64,000 bases of DNA, taken from NCBI GenBank assembly GCA_037190485.1, contig JBBCJB010000027.1:62001-126000 (forward strand), in the 5' to 3' direction. The notes below the pieces were generated by a model. It did not search any database, had not been told where the DNA came from, and was given only the letters and a program-made list of their open reading frames with translations. The position numbers and the translations under genes were made by a program. Position 1 is the stretch's first letter; each line of letters opens with the position of its first letter. This DNA comes from Parapedobacter sp037190485 (GTDB lineage Bacteria; Bacteroidota; Bacteroidia; Sphingobacteriales; Sphingobacteriaceae). Shown piece after piece: positions 33,521-42,617 of the stretch.

Positions 33521-35511
33521 CGTAAAATAGTTAGGGTACCACTCAACGGCCGTTGCAGCACCGCTGAGGATATCGTGTAATAATAGGTGCCAGCAGGCAG
33601 CGGAGCGCCTTGGAATCGACCATCCCACGGCGATGCATATCCACGCGAAGAGAAAACCGGGGCGCCCCATCGATTGAATACCTCCACCACGACGTTGGGG
33701 AACCGATCCAACCCTTCGATTTCCCACAGGTCGTTCATCCCATCGCCATTGGGCGTGAACCCATTGGGTATGGCAAGCGGTTCCAACACCCTTACGGTCA
33801 CCGCTGTCGCTTGTTCGCAACCGGCCGCATTGGTCACGGCCAACCGATAGGTGGTTGTCGAAATCGGTGCAGCTACGGGCGCGGGCGCGGTGTAGTCACT
33901 TAATCCGAGATCGCTGGGATTCCACATAAAATGGGCCGCATTGGTTTCCGGGACCAGTCGGATACCGTTGCCACGCAATACGACATGATCGGCCATGGGA
34001 TGTAGATACAACGGTTCGAGTACGGTTATGGTCGCTGTGGAAGGTGATGGACAATCGATGCCCGGCGGCGGCGAATAGGAAATGACATGCTGCCCAACGC
34101 CGGCCCGGTTCGGATAAAAAAAACCATCCGCTACGCCACGGCCATGATATACGCCAGCTTGTCCGTTGAACGCTTCAGGCGAGCCGCCCGACAGCCGGAC
34201 TGCAGGTCCGTCTACGCAAAACAGGTCTGTTGGCAATTGCAATTCGGTTTCCGCCATCGGAAGTACCGTCACCTCGAACTCATTGGTGGGGAAAACCGTG
34301 CCACAACTGTTTCTCGCTTGCCGAAGGTACCGGTGTGTGCCCGTCTGTGTAATCGTAGGCACATAGCTAACGCCGTCGGCACCGGCAACAAGCGTCCATC
34401 CTTCCCCATCGTGCATGCTCCACCGGTAGGTCAAAGGCCCGCTGTCCACCCAATCGAACTCGCCGGGTGCCAGCGACACCCGCTCGTCCAAACAGTGTAA
34501 CGAACGGACCGGTACCGGCTCGGCGTCAGGCACCTGCAATTGGGCGACGCGTACAGGTTCGGATACGACCAGGCATTTTGGATTGCGGAGGCTAGTCGCA
34601 TTGGCGGCCACCGCCAGCCGATACCATGTAGGCTGTACCGGGCTCACCGTCAGCGACGGTCGATTGGCGTGCTCGACATCGATCCACGCATCCGCCTCGT
34701 CAGCCCGTTGCTGCCACTGGTATACGGGGGCGCCGTACCCTGCCCCCACGCGGCTAGCCAAAGAAACCTCAGCGGCTTCGGCGCAAAGGAATATCGTATT
34801 GCCTGACGTGATTTGCAGCGACGGCACCAAGTCCAGCTGCGGGCCGCACGGCCGGAATTGGATATCGTCTATGGCCAGGTTGTTGCCACACCCCCCGGGA
34901 CCGATATTGCGCATCACCAACACCACGTCGGTGTATTCGCCTGTATTGAACGTCAATTCATATCGGCGCCATTCGGGCGAAAACGACGCGGGGATATCAC
35001 CGGTTGGCAACGAATCGATTAATGCCCCGGATGGGGTGCGTATCTCAAACTGCACATTGGGCGTCCACACCTGCGAGTCCGATCCACATTGCAGGTCGGG
35101 TGGGCTTGCGTTGATCACCCACGCGCTGAACGTGAAGTCGGTATGCTGGCAGAGGTCAGGTTGTGTCTCCTGATAAAAGACGCCGGGCTGGTAGTCGGCG
35201 TTCACCAGTAGCATACCGCCGCCCGCGTCGCCGGTGTGATCGGTCAAATCGTGGAACACGGATCGCCCGGCCGTACCAGCTCGGCTGGTTATCGTATAAA
35301 AGTTAGGCATCATGAACTGCCCCCCGCCCTGATACAGGTGATAGTCGGAAACGCCGTCTGCAAGCCGCGTCATGGGCGCTGCGGCGTTCCCAAAAGTGAT
35401 GTTGATGATGGGATCCCCGAAATTGGCGCAGCCTTGTTGTGCCCACAGCTTGCCCGGCAGCCCGAAGATCGCCCAAAGTACGACCGAAGCGATGTGAGCC
35501 GTTACACGCAT
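33517..35511 (-). CDS. T9SS type B surface protein, paralogue 1
   Basis: A 664-residue protein organised like the next gene: signal peptide (1-24, ending KLWAQ), N-terminal domain (FGDPIINITFGNAAAP, GGCGNNLAIDDIQFRPCGP), Ig-like modules in the middle and the type B sorting domain at about 580-664 (PNGFTPNGDGMNDLWEI, FNRWGAPVFSSRGYASPW, LPAGTYYYTISSAVL). The N-terminal block with IDDIQF resembles lectin-like domains of other Bacteroidota surface proteins. It is co-transcribed after porP (18-nt gap). Confidence 0.9.
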   Translation of the reverse strand: MRVTAHIASVVLWAIFGLPGKLWAQQGCANFGDPIINITFGNAAAPMTRLADGVSDYHLYQGGGQFMMPNFYTITSRAGTAGRSVFHDLTDHTGDAGGGMLLVNADYQPGVFYQETQPDLCQHTDFTFSAWVINASPPDLQCGSDSQVWTPNVQFEIRTPSGALIDSLPTGDIPASFSPEWRRYELTFNTGEYTDVVLVMRNIGPGGCGNNLAIDDIQFRPCGPQLDLVPSLQITSGNTIFLCAEAAEVSLASRVGAGYGAPVYQWQQRADEADAWIDVEHANRPSLTVSPVQPTWYRLAVAANATSLRNPKCLVVSEPVRVAQLQVPDAEPVPVRSLHCLDERVSLAPGEFDWVDSGPLTYRWSMHDGEGWTLVAGADGVSYVPTITQTGTHRYLRQARNSCGTVFPTNEFEVTVLPMAETELQLPTDLFCVDGPAVRLSGGSPEAFNGQAGVYHGRGVADGFFYPNRAGVGQHVISYSPPPGIDCPSPSTATITVLEPLYLHPMADHVVLRGNGIRLVPETNAAHFMWNPSDLGLSDYTAPAPVAAPISTTTYRLAVTNAAGCEQATAVTVRVLEPLAIPNGFTPNGDGMNDLWEIEGLDRFPNVVVEVFNRWGAPVFSSRGYASPWDGRFQGAPLPAGTYYYTISSAVLQRPLSGTLTILR

Positions 35512-35529
35512 AAGCCTTTTGAATCTCGC

Positions 35530-36582
35530 CTACCATGCATAGGTGGGACATTTGGGACCCCGCTGATTATTGATGTTGATGCCTAGCATGATCTCATGCG
35601 ACCCATACGAATGCCTCCGCAAGTCGGAATTGGTAAAATCGTATGCATAGGCCACATTCAATCCCGAACTCACGAAGAAACCGACCATTGCCGCCACCCC
35701 GTCCTGATGCCGCCAGGTAATCCCCGCCCAGCATACGTCAGCGAACTGCCCTTTCACATTAACGTCGTAGGCCAACGGCAATGGACGTACGGCCTTGAGC
35801 ATCACCGACGGCGTGAGGTAGAAATCGTCGAACTTGAACCGATATCCCGCCGTTGCAAAGAAGTGCCGATAGGTCTTCATGGCAATGTCACCTTCGGGAG
35901 CGGCAACTAGGCTCGCATCGCTTTCAAGCATATTCTGGCCGGCAAGGCCGATAAATAAATCGGTAGCGTAATACCATAAGCCCACGTTTACCGCCGGCGT
36001 AACACGTGAAAAATCCGTTGTGGCATAAATGGGATCTCTTGGATCAACCAACTGCAACCTATTGATATCGACGCGATGGTAATTTATACCCACGCCTACC
36101 CCGAACGAAAGCCGATAACCGGCATGCACCGGCAGGTGATAAGCCCCATTCAGCTCTCCCGAAGAACGCATGATTGGCCCGGTTTGGTCCACCATCAACT
36201 TGCCCCCGATCCCGATGCGATTTCGGGGAAAATCACGGATGTTAAGTGGCGAGTTGATCGTTGCATAGGCTGTTTTGGGCGCATTGTTTATACCCACCCA
36301 TTGCGTGCGGGCAGCCAGTTTCAAATCCACATAAGGCTCGATACCTGCCAGCGCCGGATTGAGCACATAATTATTGGCCATATACATGGTGTAGTGCGGC
36401 AGTTGCTGAGCGGCGGTCGCCAGCGGCAGGAACACCATAATCAGCACAAGCCTTCCGAAATAGCCTACCACACGCGTTGCGTCCGGCCGTAGCACGTCCC
36501 GAAAATCCTGGCTCGTACAGCAGCTGGCCGAAATCCCGTAAACAAACCCGAATCGGAATAAAAGATACGTCAATTTCGGCAT
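35530..36582 (-). CDS. PorP/SprF-family type IX secretion outer membrane protein
   Basis: A 350-residue beta-barrel protein of the PorP/SprF family: LPHYTMYMANNYVLNPALAG, then TQWVGINNAPKTAYATINSP, and GLNVAYAYDFTNSDLRRHSYGSHE near the end. PorP/SprF proteins act with the T9SS, and those next to type B cargo are thought to anchor or export it, fitting the two genes downstream. The start is uncertain: ATG 36582 gives about 40 residues before a hydrophobic segment (GRLVLIMVFLPLATAAQ) that should be the signal; a GTG near 36471 would place the signal at the N-terminus. Confidence 0.9.
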   Translation of the reverse strand: MPKLTYLLFRFGFVYGISASCCTSQDFRDVLRPDATRVVGYFGRLVLIMVFLPLATAAQQLPHYTMYMANNYVLNPALAGIEPYVDLKLAARTQWVGINNAPKTAYATINSPLNIRDFPRNRIGIGGKLMVDQTGPIMRSSGELNGAYHLPVHAGYRLSFGVGVGINYHRVDINRLQLVDPRDPIYATTDFSRVTPAVNVGLWYYATDLFIGLAGQNMLESDASLVAAPEGDIAMKTYRHFFATAGYRFKFDDFYLTPSVMLKAVRPLPLAYDVNVKGQFADVCWAGITWRHQDGVAAMVGFFVSSGLNVAYAYDFTNSDLRRHSYGSHEIMLGININNQRGPKCPTYAW

Positions 36583-36632
36583 CGAAGTCACTCGTTAAAC
36601 AAGCCCCAAGTTAATAAATTTTCGGTGAAACT

Positions 36633-36659
36633 AAAAAAGCCCCGAATTTTCAGGGCTTT
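36633..36659 (-). terminator. Rho-independent terminator of the histone H1-like gene
   Basis: On the minus strand AAAGCCC pairs with GGGCTTT, with an extra inner GAA/TTC pairing, followed by six T residues. It lies between the histone H1-like gene and porP. Confidence 0.85.
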
Positions 36660-36692
36660 ATCTTGCTGACGCATTTGTCGTCAAGCTATACT

Positions 36693-36878
36693 TTATTTCG
36701 CGTTCTTCGATTCTTGTATCTCCAAGCGGATGGCTTGAGCCAAGTTCTTTACGTCTTGCAGGCCTTTCCTCACCCGTGTACCGGCAGCGTTGTTCCCTTT
36801 ATTGAAGAATTTGTCAGCGTCTCCATCTAAACCTTCGACCAAGCTCTTGAGCTCATTAAATTTTTGAATACTTGCCAT
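36693..36878 (-). CDS. Histone H1-like (Hc1-type) DNA-binding protein
   Basis: A 61-residue protein matching the small Bacteroidota histone H1 homologues: FNELKSLVEGLDGDADKFF, then NAAGTRVRKGLQDVKNLAQA and IRLEIQESK. These proteins are expected to coat or bend DNA. A strong Shine-Dalgarno (AAGGAG, complement at 36887-36892) lies 8-9 bases before the ATG, unusual in this window and a sign of high expression. It has its own terminator at 36633. Confidence 0.9.
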   Translation of the reverse strand: MASIQKFNELKSLVEGLDGDADKFFNKGNNAAGTRVRKGLQDVKNLAQAIRLEIQESKNAK

Positions 36879-36892
36879 AATAAATACTCCTT

Positions 36893-37168
36893 TTTTTTGA
36901 ATTTAATTAAGTTAATAATCTACAGTGGGTTAAAAGTAGAATCTTTTTTCGGAAAAAAAAACAATAAAACACTCGAAACGAGCCTTAAATGCGCTTTTTT
37001 TTCCACATTCGACACGGGCATAGCGGAACCATCAAACCCCATCAGGAACTAGTGCACTGAAAACCAGCCAGATAAAACAGACAAGACGAAATAAAACAAC
37101 GCCCTACCCACATCATTCGAGGACGTCCTTTTTGCTGAATTTTGTGCCTTAAATGGGCAATAGTGCGT
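36893..37168. other. AT-rich intergenic region, no gene seen
   Basis: About 276 bases between the alpha-oxoamine synthase stop and the histone H1-like leader, rich in A and T runs. It should contain the histone promoter (TACTTTTA near 36937 is one base from the -7 consensus) and the end of the synthase transcript (a short AGGACGTCCT palindrome at 37120-37129 beside a T run). No coding frame is credible. Confidence 0.45.
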
Positions 37169-38407
37169 CTACTGTAAAGAAAGGGCCTGTTTGTAGTAAC
37201 CGGAATCAAGCTTTTGGCTCACCTCCGTAAACGCCTGCAACGTGTAGGCAACGTCTTCTACGGTATGCATCGCGGTGGGTATAAGCCTGAGCTCGATAAG
37301 CCCCTTCGGAATGACGGGATACACGACGATGGAACAGAATATGCCATGTGTTTCCCGTAAGTCGCGCGTAAGTGCCGTGGCTTCATTGAGGTCGCCCTTC
37401 AGGTAAACCGGTGTTACCATCGTATCGGTCTTTCCGATATCGAAGCCCCGATCGCGCAGCCCATGTTGGAGCGACCGTGCGATACGCCAAAGGCGATCCC
37501 GTAATTCAGGGCTGCTTTTCAGCAGTTCGAATCGTTTCTTCAACCCCATGACCATCGGCATCGGCAACGATTTGGCGAATGTTTGCGATCTCATGTTATA
37601 ACGCAAGTAGGTGATGACTTCCTTGGTGGATGCCACAAAAGCGCCGATGCCGGCCATGGATTTGGCAAACGTACCGAAATAAATATCGATGTCGTCGACA
37701 CAATCCTGCGCTTCATGGGTACCGGCTCCGGTCGCGCCCATGGTTCCGAAACCGTGGGCATCATCAACCAACATCCTGAATCCGAATTGCTTTTTCAGCG
37801 CTGCGATCTCACGCAAGTGCCCTTGGGCGCCAGACATGCCAAAGACACCCTCCGTGACCAGCAGTATCGACCCTCCATTGGCCTCGGCAAGCCTAGCTGC
37901 CCTGACCAATTGCTTTTTGCAGCTTTCAATGTCATTGTGCTGGTAAACAAAACGCTTGCCCATGTGCAACCGCACGCCATCCACGATGCACGCATGCGAC
38001 TCGGCGTCATAGACAATCACGTCATTGCGATCCACCAACGCGTCGATGATCGACACCATGCCCTGATAGCCGTAATTCAATAAGAATGCGTCTTCCTTGC
38101 CAACGAAAGCTGCCAAATCCTGTTCCAGCTCCTCGTGATGTGCACTGTTGCCAGACATCATCCGGGCACCCATCGGGTAAGCCATGCCGAAGTCTGCTGC
38201 GGCCTCGGCATCAACCGCCCTCACCTCGGGGTGGTTCGCCAAACCCAAGTAATTGTTAAGGCTCCAAACCAGGTGCTCCTTTCCATTGAACATCATACGC
38301 GGCGCGATTTCCCCTTCCAATTTAGGGAACGAGAAATAGCCATGCGACCACTCGTAGTGCTGGCCTATCGGCCCTAGGTTTTTTGCGATTTTATCAAACA
38401 AGTCCAA
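37169..38407 (-). CDS. Alpha-oxoamine synthase (serine palmitoyltransferase/KBL-like PLP enzyme)
   Basis: A 412-residue PLP-dependent acyl-CoA:amino acid C-acyltransferase. Family blocks are SLNNYLGLANHPEVR, GARMMSGNSAHHEELEQDLA, LVDDAHGFGTMGATGAG and FGTFAKSMAGIGAFVA, where Lys is the expected PLP Schiff-base residue and DDAH holds the PLP-binding Asp and His. In Bacteroidota such enzymes make sphingolipid bases (from serine), sulfonolipid bases (from cysteate) or aminoketones. I cannot choose among these; serine palmitoyltransferase or cysteate acyltransferase would fit this clade. It stands alone, with its own promoter at 38445-38475. Confidence 0.85.
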   Translation of the reverse strand: MDLFDKIAKNLGPIGQHYEWSHGYFSFPKLEGEIAPRMMFNGKEHLVWSLNNYLGLANHPEVRAVDAEAAADFGMAYPMGARMMSGNSAHHEELEQDLAAFVGKEDAFLLNYGYQGMVSIIDALVDRNDVIVYDAESHACIVDGVRLHMGKRFVYQHNDIESCKKQLVRAARLAEANGGSILLVTEGVFGMSGAQGHLREIAALKKQFGFRMLVDDAHGFGTMGATGAGTHEAQDCVDDIDIYFGTFAKSMAGIGAFVASTKEVITYLRYNMRSQTFAKSLPMPMVMGLKKRFELLKSSPELRDRLWRIARSLQHGLRDRGFDIGKTDTMVTPVYLKGDLNEATALTRDLRETHGIFCSIVVYPVIPKGLIELRLIPTAMHTVEDVAYTLQAFTEVSQKLDSGYYKQALSLQ

Positions 38408-38444
38408 TACGTATCGGATTATTACATGTCAAAAAAGATTGCTG

Positions 38445-38475
38445 CAAAGATAATCTTTAAATCAAACGCCATCAA
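38445..38475 (-). promoter_or_regulatory. Promoter of the alpha-oxoamine synthase gene
   Basis: On the minus strand TTG (38473-38475), 20 bases, then TATCTTTG (38445-38452), matching the Bacteroidota consensus, 38 bases before the ATG at 38407. Confidence 0.6.
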
Positions 38476-38496
38476 TATGGAGTGTCCCTTCAACGT

Positions 38497-38543
38497 AAAA
38501 AAACTGCTTGGTATCGGATTCGCTGACCCTTGACCAAACAGTT
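38497..38543 (-). terminator. Rho-independent terminator of the dcw operon after ftsZ
   Basis: On the minus strand AACTGTTTGGT pairs with ACCAAGCAGTT (one G-T type mismatch) across a 20-base loop, followed by seven T residues. It starts 25 bases after the ftsZ stop. Confidence 0.75.
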
Positions 38544-38567
38544 AATAAATAGGTAAATGAAAATGCA

Positions 38568-40259
38568 CTAATCTACATTATCATGTAAGAACGAATTGTT
38601 TGGTCGAATTTCCGTGATCCCTTCGTCGGTCGAAAGCGTAAACCGCGACACCTGCGATTCTGATGAGTGCGGCATGTCGTCGAGCGCCATTTGCTTGCGG
38701 CGATACGCGGGCTCGGTTTCGAGCTCCTGAAGGCCATTCGCCGACTTCAACTTCATGCTCAACTCCTTCAACCGCAGGATCCGTTCCTTGGTTTTGAGCA
38801 ATTCCTTCTCTACATATTCGGGCGTCTTGTGCTCATCGCCTGCGTAGGCCTGCGCTCCAGACGCCAATTCCTCGGCTGTCTCACGCTCCGTCACCTCCGT
38901 TGGCCGAACGGCTTCGGGTGTATTGACTTCCACGGCTTCGGGCAATTCAAAATGAAACGCGGAAGGCGTGGTTTTCACCTCATACCCATCGTTGGGCTTC
39001 TCCTCTTTCGTTGGCTCGCTTTCGGCCGCCAAGGTATGCCGAATGATACCGTCCTTATCGGGCGTATTGTTCCGCAATTGCGGTTTGACGGCCGGTGCGC
39101 TGAAAAGATCTGCTTGCTGTACCGAGGGCTTCGGGGCACTTCGCTCGGCAACGGGCTTAATCATCGGTTCGCCTTCCGTCCCGCCTTCTTCGCGCTGCAC
39201 GAATTGATTGATGGGCTTTACATAGGGCACTTTGGGTTCTTCCGGCGTGAGCGGAATGGCGACCCGTTCGTTTTGCTTCTCCTTAACACGCTCTTCTGCC
39301 GTTTGGAAACCGGTAGCGATGATCGTTACCGACAACTCATTCTCAAACGACTCGTTTATGCAATTCCCCCAAATCAAATCGGCCGATAACCCGGCCTTGT
39401 CCTGGATGTAGTCGGTGATGACGGTCACTTCATCCATCGTCACTTCCTGCTTTCCGGAAGTGATGTTGAGCAGGATGTACCGCGCGCCCTCGATTTCATT
39501 GTCTTTCAGCAACGGGGAAGCAAGCGCCCCTTCAACGGCCTGCAAGGCACGCTGTTCGCCCTCGGCGATCGCATTGCCCATGATGGCTACGCCGCTATCG
39601 TTCATGACGGTCCGGACATCCTTGAAGTCTACATTGACATAACCAGGTATCGTGATGATTTCAGCAATGCCTTTCGCCGCCGTGGTCAGGATGTCATCTG
39701 CTTTGGCAAAAGCCGCGGTCATGGTCAGGTTACCGAAGATATCGCGCAGCTGATCATTCGAAATCACCAAATACGAATCCACGTATTTTTTCAATTCATC
39801 CAGCCCGTCTTCGGCCTGCATCCGCCTACGCTTGCCTTCGAAAGCAAACGGTGTGGTTACGATGGCAACGGTGAGGATGCCCAATTCTTTGGCTGCCTTG
39901 GCCAGTACCGGACTCGCTCCAGTACCGGTGCCGCCGCCCATGCCTGCCGTGATGAACAGCATCTTGGTACTGGGCCCCAACATCCGCTTGATATCCTCGA
40001 TGCTCTCTATGGCCGAGTTTTCGCCGACGCTGGGGTCGGCACCAGCCCCCATGCCCTCCGTGAGGCTGGCTCCCAATTGGACCTTGTTCGGTATCGGGCT
40101 GAGCTCAAGCGCCTGCGCATCGGTGTTGCAGACGATGAAGTCAACCCCGCTGATCCCTTGCTTATACATGTGGTTGACCGCATTTCCGCCTCCACCACCT
40201 ACGCCGATTACCTTGATAATCGCCGATTGCTCCTTTAACATTTCAAACTTAAAAGACAT
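38568..40259 (-). CDS. ftsZ: Cell division protein FtsZ
   Basis: A 563-residue tubulin-like GTPase that forms the division ring. The GTPase domain (about 1-320) has GVGGGGGNAVNHMYKQGI, NTDAQALEL and the tubulin signature GMGGGTGTGASPVLAKAAKE. The C-terminal linker (about 330-540) is long and charged, and the end PNNSFLHDNVD replaces the proteobacterial FtsA/ZipA-binding peptide, as in other Bacteroidota. Last gene of the dcw cluster, 139 nt after ftsA with a palindrome-rich leader (40339-40390), and followed by a terminator. Confidence 0.98.
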   Translation of the reverse strand: MSFKFEMLKEQSAIIKVIGVGGGGGNAVNHMYKQGISGVDFIVCNTDAQALELSPIPNKVQLGASLTEGMGAGADPSVGENSAIESIEDIKRMLGPSTKMLFITAGMGGGTGTGASPVLAKAAKELGILTVAIVTTPFAFEGKRRRMQAEDGLDELKKYVDSYLVISNDQLRDIFGNLTMTAAFAKADDILTTAAKGIAEIITIPGYVNVDFKDVRTVMNDSGVAIMGNAIAEGEQRALQAVEGALASPLLKDNEIEGARYILLNITSGKQEVTMDEVTVITDYIQDKAGLSADLIWGNCINESFENELSVTIIATGFQTAEERVKEKQNERVAIPLTPEEPKVPYVKPINQFVQREEGGTEGEPMIKPVAERSAPKPSVQQADLFSAPAVKPQLRNNTPDKDGIIRHTLAAESEPTKEEKPNDGYEVKTTPSAFHFELPEAVEVNTPEAVRPTEVTERETAEELASGAQAYAGDEHKTPEYVEKELLKTKERILRLKELSMKLKSANGLQELETEPAYRRKQMALDDMPHSSESQVSRFTLSTDEGITEIRPNNSFLHDNVD

Positions 40260-40338
40260 ATATCAATCGTATTTTGCTCCAAAAGAGCGTGATACAAATT
40301 TTTTATTGATTCAATAATCGTAGGGTAATAATAGCACT

Positions 40339-40390
40339 TTTTACACAATGGTTTTCCACAACTGTTAACAATGTGGAAAAAACAGCTGTT
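40339..40390. promoter_or_regulatory. Palindrome cluster with DnaA-box-like sites between ftsA and ftsZ
   Basis: TTTTACACA (40339-40347), TTTTCCACA (40352-40360) and its exact reverse complement TGTGGAAAA (40372-40380) lie within 42 bases; the last two can pair as a hairpin with an 11-base loop. AACAGCTGTT (40381-40390) is a further perfect palindrome. Each 9-mer differs by one base from the DnaA consensus TTATNCACA. Confidence 0.45.
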
Positions 40391-40398
40391 GTTGAAAA

Positions 40399-41748
40399 CT
40401 ACTTCTTCCCCAGGTAGGTTTCATCGTCAATCTCGTTGCCGTCTTTGATGATGTCCCTGAACCATTTGAAAAAGCCCTTTTCCTTATTGCCCTTTTCCGT
40501 GATCTCCTTCACCGACATCGGCGATTTCCGATTGTCCTGGTTCATCTCCACTTGCTCCTCTTCGGCCAGGATGCCTTTGATAAGCAATCCGATACCGGTG
40601 GCGTAAAGCGGGCTTTTCAATTCGTCGTATATGCTCTTGGGCAAAACTTCATTCTTGGCCAAGTGTTCGTTCGGGAAGCCCACACGGCAATCGATGCCCG
40701 TGATGTACTCCACCAGCTGCACCAAGTGCTTGAGCTGCGCGCCTCCACCGGTAATCACGATGCCGCCGATCAGCTTGTTTTCATATCCGGATGATTTGAT
40801 TTCATAGTACACGTGCTCGATGATTTCCTCCATCCGTGCCTGAATGATGTAAGCTAGATTTTTCACGGAAATCTCCTTGGCTTCACGCCCCCGGAGGCCT
40901 GGCACGCAGATGACTTCGTTTTCCTTATTTTCGTCGGCCAAAGCCGACCCGAACCGTATCTTCAGCAGTTCGGCCTGATTGCGCAATACCGAACACCCTT
41001 GTTTGATGTCTTCGGTCACGATATTGCCACCAAGTGGGATCACGGCTGTATGGCGGATGATGCCTTCATGGAAAATGGCCACGTCAGTTGTTCCGCCCCC
41101 GATGTCCACCAACACGACGCCCGCATCTTTGTCGGCATCGTCCAGCACGGCTTCAGAAGATGCCAACGGCTCGAGGATGAGGTCCTGCACTTCCAGCGAG
41201 GCATTGTCGATGCATTTCTTGATGTTCTTTACCGCGCTCACATGCCCAGAGATGATGTGGAAGTTGGCCTCCATGCGCCTACCGGCCATCCCAATCGGGT
41301 CTTTGATGCCTGGCTCATTGTCAATCGTGAACTCTTGGGGAAGTACATGGATGATTTCTTCCCCGGGAGGCAGCACAAGCTTATACATGTCTTCAATGAG
41401 CCGCTCGATGTCCAATCGACTGATTTCATTGTCATCCCTGCGGGTCAGGATGCCACGATGTTGGATGCTTTTGATGTGTTGACCAGCGATACCGACATTG
41501 ACCACCTTCACATCCACATTGGATTGCGCGCTGGCCTCTTCAACTGCCTGCACGATGCTGTTCACGGTCTTTTGGATATTGGCCACCACGCCGCGGCTTA
41601 CACCCGATGATTCGGCTTTGCCAACGCCCAATATCTCGATTTTCTTTGCGCCGCTGCGCCTGCCTACGGTAACGCAGATCTTGGTCGTGCCGATATCCAG
41701 CCCCACTACGATTGGAGAGTCCTTGTCGGTTATTGCTTTTGTCTTCAT
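40399..41748 (-). CDS. ftsA: Cell division protein FtsA
   Basis: A 449-residue actin-like protein that ties FtsZ filaments to the membrane. It has the phosphate-1 loop VGLDIGTTKICVTVGRRSG, the SHS2 insert IGIAGQHIKS region, VLVDIGGGTTDVAIFHEG and GGIVITGGGAQLKHL. The C-terminus (GFFKWFRDIIKDG) is an amphipathic helix expected to be the membrane anchor, followed by a short acidic tail. Its ATG lies 2 nt after the ftsQ stop. Confidence 0.97.
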   Translation of the reverse strand: MKTKAITDKDSPIVVGLDIGTTKICVTVGRRSGAKKIEILGVGKAESSGVSRGVVANIQKTVNSIVQAVEEASAQSNVDVKVVNVGIAGQHIKSIQHRGILTRRDDNEISRLDIERLIEDMYKLVLPPGEEIIHVLPQEFTIDNEPGIKDPIGMAGRRMEANFHIISGHVSAVKNIKKCIDNASLEVQDLILEPLASSEAVLDDADKDAGVVLVDIGGGTTDVAIFHEGIIRHTAVIPLGGNIVTEDIKQGCSVLRNQAELLKIRFGSALADENKENEVICVPGLRGREAKEISVKNLAYIIQARMEEIIEHVYYEIKSSGYENKLIGGIVITGGGAQLKHLVQLVEYITGIDCRVGFPNEHLAKNEVLPKSIYDELKSPLYATGIGLLIKGILAEEEQVEMNQDNRKSPMSVKEITEKGNKEKGFFKWFRDIIKDGNEIDDETYLGKK

Positions 41749-41750
41749 AA

Positions 41751-42617
41751 CTATTGTGTATTGATGCTATCTGTTATATGGTTAATACGTGTCGAATCCT
41801 GCATGATCATGATATCCTCGGGCCTGAAATTTTCGCTGCGTTCGCAAACCAATTGGCCAGCGTATTTCAGGTTGACGGTTTTATAGGCGCCAATCCCTGT
41901 CTTTGGCACCACTTTACTGTAAAAAAGCATGAGCTTTTCGAATTTTCGCTCCAGCGAATCGGCATTGCCCAAAATGATCTGGTGCCCGCCGACGCGCGGC
42001 ACCAATTCGATATCTTGGTAAGCATTCACATAAAGCTGAACCACTTGACTGCTAAACACGCTGTCAGCGCTGATGAATTGTGCCGTCTTGTAGATGTCCC
42101 TGACCAATTCACTGCTCACGCTGTCAAGCGTTCCGTTGTACGGTTCCGAGATATGGCCGTTGGCAACCGGAACACGCGGCACGTATTTAAGCGACACCGG
42201 CATTTTTTGCCCCTGTCGATCGATGTAGAAATCAAGTCCACTGCTGTTGATTACCCTAACAACGGCTTCGCGCTGCCTGACACGAACCGTAAGCAAACCA
42301 TCCATATCGATCGTGACGACCGCAGAAAAAACAAATGGGATCTGGCGGAGATCCTTTTCCAATTCATGGATGGGGATACGTGCCAAGGTACGCCCTTCCA
42401 GTTCGCCATATTTCTCGACCAGCATCCCCATGATATCCTGCTGTTCGATAAAGGATTCGTCACCCAACACGATAATCCGCACGGCTGAACACGCTTGCTC
42501 ACTGCTCTTTTTACCGATAAAGCCCATCAACACGACCATGCCGACCAACGCCAAGGCGCCCACGATGCCGTACAGTAGGCTCCGCCAATTGAACCGATAT
42601 GCAAAACCGCTAGGCAT
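41751..42617 (-). CDS. ftsQ: Cell division protein FtsQ/DivIB
   Basis: A 288-residue bitopic membrane protein: short basic cytoplasmic part, one transmembrane helix (about 15-34, LYGIVGALALVGMVVLMGFI), then a POTRA-like and beta domain in the periplasm (IVLGDESFIEQQDIMGMLVE, then RIPIHELEKDLRQIPFV). FtsQ links early and late division proteins. Divergent in sequence as is normal for Bacteroidota; the position between murC (8-nt overlap) and ftsA supports the call. Confidence 0.9.
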   Translation of the reverse strand: MPSGFAYRFNWRSLLYGIVGALALVGMVVLMGFIGKKSSEQACSAVRIIVLGDESFIEQQDIMGMLVEKYGELEGRTLARIPIHELEKDLRQIPFVFSAVVTIDMDGLLTVRVRQREAVVRVINSSGLDFYIDRQGQKMPVSLKYVPRVPVANGHISEPYNGTLDSVSSELVRDIYKTAQFISADSVFSSQVVQLYVNAYQDIELVPRVGGHQIILGNADSLERKFEKLMLFYSKVVPKTGIGAYKTVNLKYAGQLVCERSENFRPEDIMIMQDSTRINHITDSINTQ

